Source of the DNA: Wenzhouxiangellaceae bacterium
GTDB taxonomy: Bacteria > Pseudomonadota > Gammaproteobacteria > Xanthomonadales > Wenzhouxiangellaceae
NCBI GenBank assembly: GCA_028289455.1
Contig: JANQPN010000072.1
Span: forward strand, 1-64,000
DNA length: 64,000 bases
Direction of reading: 5' to 3'
The notes under the pieces: generated by a model
What the model saw: only the letters and a program-made list of their open reading frames with translations
What the model was told of the DNA's origin: nothing
Database searches by the model: none
Shown here: positions 60,862-64,000 of the stretch, one piece after another
Layout of the letters: each line of letters starts with the position of its first letter
How positions within the stretch are numbered: position 1 is the first letter of the stretch
Translations under genes and position numbers: made by a program

Positions 60862-61373
60862 TGCGTGCATTCCAAGGCGCCTCTGCGCGCCTTCCGGCTG
60901 CGATCGGCTTCCGGCCGATCGCAGAATCGGACCTCCCTTTTCTATCCAGCCTGTATGCTTCCACGCGTGCCGAGGAAGTGGCTCAGGTGCCCCAATGGAA
61001 TGATGAACAGCGCCGGCAGTTCCTGCAAATGCAATTCGATGCTCAGCATAAGTTTTACCAGGAACAGTTCGATCAGGCCGAGTTTTTAATCATCGAACGC
61101 GAAGGCCAGGCTGTCGGACGGGTCTATACCGACCGCCGTGAAGATGAAATCCGGCTGATTGATATCGCCCTGATGCCGGAGACCCGGGCACAGGGACTGG
61201 GCAGCGCCCTGCTGGAGGATTTATTGGAAGAAGGCCAGCATACCGGCCTGCCGGTTAGAATTCATGTGGAAAAAAACAACCCGGCGATGCGGCTGTATAT
61301 TCGCCTCGGTTTCAGGCAGATCGAAGATCAGGGTGTCTATGACTTAATGGAATGGGTGCCCATAGGCAATTGA
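60861..61373 (+). CDS. GNAT-family acetyltransferase
   Basis: 170 residues. IGFRPIAESDLPFLSSLYAS at the N-terminus, DIALMPETRAQGLGSALL with the acetyl-CoA loop (RxxGxG) and IHVEKNNPAMRLYIRLGF are GNAT signatures. The substrate is unknown. It is the last gene of the collar operon, translationally coupled by TAATG, so it may modify one of the collar or DUF6916 proteins or a cell-surface amine. This is only context. It ends two bases before the stop codon of the convergent dehydrogenase gene. Confidence 0.88.
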   Translation: MRAFQGASARLPAAIGFRPIAESDLPFLSSLYASTRAEEVAQVPQWNDEQRRQFLQMQFDAQHKFYQEQFDQAEFLIIEREGQAVGRVYTDRREDEIRLIDIALMPETRAQGLGSALLEDLLEEGQHTGLPVRIHVEKNNPAMRLYIRLGFRQIEDQGVYDLMEWVPIGN

Positions 61374-61374
61374 T

Positions 61375-62910
61375 TCAGTCATCACCGGCACTTTGTTCCA
61401 ACATGTAATCCACCAGTAATCTGATTTTTTCGTCGGTACAGAAATAACAAAGCCCTCTTTCCGGCATACTGCCGTAGCCTTCCAGAGCATGCAGGTATAT
61501 CGTTTCAACCGGCTGCTGGATTATCTGCGCCCAGTCATCCGGTACGCCTATCCTGGGCGCACCGCCAACCCCGGCATCATGGCAGGCGGCACAAACACCC
61601 TTATAAAACTTGTCGGTGTTATCGGCAACGGCAATCACATCATCCGGATCACGATACAGCCGGTACAGATCACCCGGTTGAGTCAAAATAAAGATGGAAC
61701 CGTCAGCTGCCACCTTGATGTCCCGAATTCGCGCATCCAGTTCACTCAATACAGGATATTCGGAGCGGACTACACCGTCATCCCAGTCCAATTTACTGAC
61801 ATGCTGTCCCCGAAGCGCACCCAACAGCAAATCACCTGTCCATTCGGCAAACATTTCACCCCGGTATACCGTAATGGGAGAAATCGCTGCCGAGGGCAGA
61901 TAATAAAAAACCGGCTGCGCCATATCCTGCCGATGGGTACCGCTGCCGATGCCCGCTGAAGTGTAATCTTTGCCATAGGTAATCAGCGGCCAGCCATAAT
62001 TGGCACCCGCACGTATGATGTTGACCTCATCACCACCCATCGGGCCATGTTCGGATTCAAACAGCAGACCACTTGCTACGTCAAAGTGTAATCCTTGCGG
62101 GTTACGCACACCCAGCGCATATATGCGGTCATCAACATCTGGAGCATTGATAAAAGGGTTATCATCCGGAACTGAACCGTCATCGTGCAAACGTAGAATT
62201 TTACCCTGCAGCAGATTACCCATCTGCGCGTCATTTCCATTGGAACGGTCACCGATGGAAATATACAGATACCCCTGTTGATCAAACTCCAGCGCCCCTC
62301 CAAAGTTGGATGGAGACCACCCGAACGGCTCTGCCCTGACAATCACCTGCAGGTCAGTCAGTGCATTGCCGCTGATAATCGCCGTGGCCACTTCAGTCAG
62401 AAAAAACGGATTTTCATTACCGTCGCTGACGGCATAGCTGAAATAAATTCGGCCGTTGTCGGTATACGCCGGATGAATTTCGATATCCAGCAGGCCGGTC
62501 TGTACCCGGCTGGTTGCAATGTCGGGCAGGCCGGTAATTTCAGTCAGTTCTCCACTGTCCAGTCTGTAACGGCTTATACGGCCCGGCAGTTCCGTCAGCA
62601 GGATTTCCTGGTCATTGACAAACTCGAATGCCCATGGCCGGTCCAGACCCTGCAGTACTTTTTCCAACCTTGCATTGCGGATATTTAATGCCGCCAGGGT
62701 GGGAAGATCACCATGATAGGGCAGCGGTGTGCCACGGCCCACCGGTTTCTTTTCAGGGGTGGCAGGGGTTTCTGCAGCAGGTGTATCAGCAACATGGCCG
62801 CTTTCCACCACATCAGACGATGCCGTATCTTCTGAAGAGCAGCCTGCTATGGCTGACACCAGCGCGCCGACAAGAGAAAACACCAAAGCGGCACTGCGGG
62901 GAATCTGCAT
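61375..62910 (-). CDS. PQQ-dependent sugar dehydrogenase lipoprotein with cytochrome c5-type domain
   Basis: 511 residues from ATG 62910. A lipoprotein signal ends SAIAGCSS. The beta-propeller GSDH/aldose-sugar-dehydrogenase domain has RPWAFEFVND, IHPAYTDNGRIYFSYA, GGALEFDQQGYLYISIGDR, HFDVASGLLFESEHGPMGGDE and GANYGWPLITYG. The C-terminal 80 residues carry CAACH as haem-binding site and MPERGLCYFCTDEKIR, the cytochrome c5 pattern with extra Cys pair. The haem domain would take electrons from PQQ and pass them on in the periplasm. The sugar is unknown. The cofactor is inferred from the family; PQQ synthesis genes are not in the window. Confidence 0.92.
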   Translation of the reverse strand: MQIPRSAALVFSLVGALVSAIAGCSSEDTASSDVVESGHVADTPAAETPATPEKKPVGRGTPLPYHGDLPTLAALNIRNARLEKVLQGLDRPWAFEFVNDQEILLTELPGRISRYRLDSGELTEITGLPDIATSRVQTGLLDIEIHPAYTDNGRIYFSYAVSDGNENPFFLTEVATAIISGNALTDLQVIVRAEPFGWSPSNFGGALEFDQQGYLYISIGDRSNGNDAQMGNLLQGKILRLHDDGSVPDDNPFINAPDVDDRIYALGVRNPQGLHFDVASGLLFESEHGPMGGDEVNIIRAGANYGWPLITYGKDYTSAGIGSGTHRQDMAQPVFYYLPSAAISPITVYRGEMFAEWTGDLLLGALRGQHVSKLDWDDGVVRSEYPVLSELDARIRDIKVAADGSIFILTQPGDLYRLYRDPDDVIAVADNTDKFYKGVCAACHDAGVGGAPRIGVPDDWAQIIQQPVETIYLHALEGYGSMPERGLCYFCTDEKIRLLVDYMLEQSAGDD

Positions 62911-63011
62911 GGCTGATCTCAAAAAAAGGACAAGGCTAATCAGTGCCGGCTATCCGCACACGGTATATTCAACTGTTCCGGCAACCATCAGCAATATTTC
63001 AAAGACACTGG

Positions 63012-63305
63012 TCAGGTTACCACTGCCTCATAGCTCATCCCTGTGCCTTTTGGCCCCAGCGGTACCAGAAACAAGTCCACCTCTCCCAGTTGATCGCACT
63101 TCATGGTGTATACCTGCTGACCATGGTTTTCTTCACTATCGGTCACAAAAACCACTGAAAACGGATCGCGCTCAGCATCGCCGTGCTTGTTAAGCCCATT
63201 GACTTCGATGATTTTCGCCGGCAACTCTACATCCCCCAAACATAATTGCACCTGTTGATCCAGCAAGGCTTGGAATCTATCGTGTGTCAATGTATCTTGC
63301 ATCAT
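63012..63305 (-). CDS. DUF6916 protein
   Basis: 97 residues. It fits DUF6916 well: LTHDRFQALLDQQVQLCL at the start, RDPFSVVFVTDSE in the middle, QVYTMKCDQLGEVDLFLVPLGPKG and the final MSYEAVV. Such proteins are commonly next to tail-collar (Mdp) proteins, in my memory of genomes. It has no signal peptide, whereas the related protein at 60.5 kb does, so the two probably act in different compartments. Start at either of the first two Mets. The start lies 51 bases from the divergent GspB-like gene. Confidence 0.85.
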   Translation of the reverse strand: MMQDTLTHDRFQALLDQQVQLCLGDVELPAKIIEVNGLNKHGDAERDPFSVVFVTDSEENHGQQVYTMKCDQLGEVDLFLVPLGPKGTGMSYEAVVT

Positions 63306-63356
63306 ATTCTCTTAATTGTTGTCCATACTGGAAGTGTACCACTGCCGATTATTCGC

Positions 63357-63752
63357 ATGTGCTTAATCTCTATAAAAAAACCTGAATTCAAAAGACAGAC
63401 TGCCGCACTGATAGCATCGCTGTTGATCATGTCCGCAGCCTGTGCACAGGAAAGCGTGGAAGATCCAAACTTCAGCTTTACCCCACCACCTTTACCGCAG
63501 GGAATGACTGTCCCGGCCTATGATGAACTGCCCAGTTTTGATGAGCTGTCAGTAGAGCTTCGCCGGGAGATCGGCCGGCCTCAATTAAACATTCTGTCTT
63601 ACACTGAGGACCCGGCAACCCGTTATGCATTGATCAACGGATTCCGCGGCCGAGAAGGCCTGCCGATAGGCCGTGAGCTTTGGATTCATGAGATACTGCC
63701 GGACGGCGTTGTGCTGCGCATTCAAAACCAGTTTTTCCTGATTAAACTCTGA
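63357..63752 (+). CDS. Stand-alone GspB-type (T2SSB) C-terminal domain protein
   Basis: 131 residues from ATG 63357. A short N-terminal anchor or signal ([19 protein letters not shown]) precedes a proline-rich linker (FTPPPLPQG). The rest matches the general secretion pathway B C-terminal domain: [43 protein letters not shown] and [13 protein letters not shown]. GspB helps place the secretin GspD in ExeAB-type systems. Its ExeA partner is not seen. The ATPase domain is not present here. Its stop lies five bases before purM. Confidence 0.82.
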   Translation: MCLISIKKPEFKRQTAALIASLLIMSAACAQESVEDPNFSFTPPPLPQGMTVPAYDELPSFDELSVELRREIGRPQLNILSYTEDPATRYALINGFRGREGLPIGRELWIHEILPDGVVLRIQNQFFLIKL

Positions 63753-63757
63753 AACAA

Positions 63758-64000
63758 ATGAACGACTCAAACAAACCTCTGGACTACCGCGCCGCCGGCG
63801 TTGATATCGATGCCGGCAATGCACTGGTAGAAAAGATCAAACCAGCAGTAAAAGCCACTATGCGCCGTGAGGTTTTGACCGGCCTGGGCGGCTTTGGCTC
63901 GCTGGTTGAGCTACCGCAGGGATACCGCAATCCGGTGCTGGTGAGCGGTACGGATGGCGTTGGCACCAAGCTGCTTCTGGCCAACAAATTCGGCGATTAT
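63758..64000 (+). CDS. purM: Phosphoribosylformylglycinamidine cyclo-ligase (5' part, cut by window end)
   Basis: The first 81 residues are visible, beginning [20 protein letters not shown]. Typical AIR synthetase stretches are [28 protein letters not shown] and [14 protein letters not shown], where the last is the ATP-binding GTDGVGTK loop. The gene continues past the window. It makes 5-aminoimidazole ribonucleotide in purine synthesis. In related genomes it is placed next to the DUF2066 gene. Here that gene is 11 kb to the left. Confidence 0.95.
   Translation, partial: MNDSNKPLDYRAAGVDIDAGNALVEKIKPAVKATMRREVLTGLGGFGSLVELPQGYRNPVLVSGTDGVGTKLLLANKFGDY

Overview
The window comes from a free-living, probably marine or aquatic gammaproteobacterium. 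Evidence: bamD divergent from rluD-pgeF, hda and an AI-2E permease near a DUF2066 gene and purM, a PilB-PilC-PilD-CoaE block, and the AmgK-MurU pair. Most secreted proteins here end in a short tail of the form hydrophobic-x-D-G-F-E. From memory this tail is common in Xanthomonadales and relatives such as Wenzhouxiangella or Marinicella, and the XanB2-type chorismatase fits that placement. The genus is not established. No tRNA, rRNA, CRISPR array, insertion sequence or prophage was recognised.

Layout. 1-3.5 kb: the end of a secreted Asp-box/choice-of-anchor U protein, then a subtilisin-like protease. 3.6-8.1 kb: an octaheme cytochrome c, pgeF and rluD in one overlapping unit, divergent from bamD. 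8.1-13.7 kb: a complete SUF operon (regulator, sufB, sufC, sufD, sufS, Rieske protein) read leftwards, with a perfect 16-bp inverted repeat in front of the regulator. 13.9-18.5 kb: amgK-murU (peptidoglycan recycling), then split transhydrogenase pntAA-pntAB-pntB. 18.7-24.5 kb: a large lipoprotein of unknown role and two tandem paralogous secreted proteins. 24.7-36.5 kb: metabolism, with dapE, cystathionine gamma-lyase/synthase, a methyltransferase, a chorismatase, acetoacetyl-CoA synthetase, EtfBA, ETF-quinone oxidoreductase, an ArsC/Spx-like protein, cystathionine beta-synthase and a DUF465 protein. 36.9-43.1 kb: a small tagged secreted protein, two type IV pilins, pilB, pilC, pilD and coaE. 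43.2-49 kb: a histidine-rich membrane protein overlapping an acyltransferase, a tagged zinc metalloprotease and a tagged seven-bladed FG-GAP protein in AT-richer DNA. 49.2-52.7 kb: hda, AI-2E permease, CDP-alcohol phosphatidyltransferase and DUF2066. 52.9-63.7 kb: an accessory block placed between DUF2066 and purM. 63.76 kb to the end: the start of purM.

The accessory block at 52.9-63.7 kb is the most unusual part. It has a 1916-residue protein that looks like two secreted proteins joined through a membrane hairpin, followed by three consecutive phage tail-collar (Mdp-type) proteins, a small exported DUF6916-like protein and a GNAT acetyltransferase. Facing these are a PQQ-type sugar dehydrogenase lipoprotein and a second DUF6916-like protein, then a stand-alone GspB-type C-terminal domain. 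I infer a cell-surface fibre or adhesion system. The second theme is the DGFE tail on six exported proteins spread over at least five loci, which looks like a sorting or processing signal whose machinery is not in this window.
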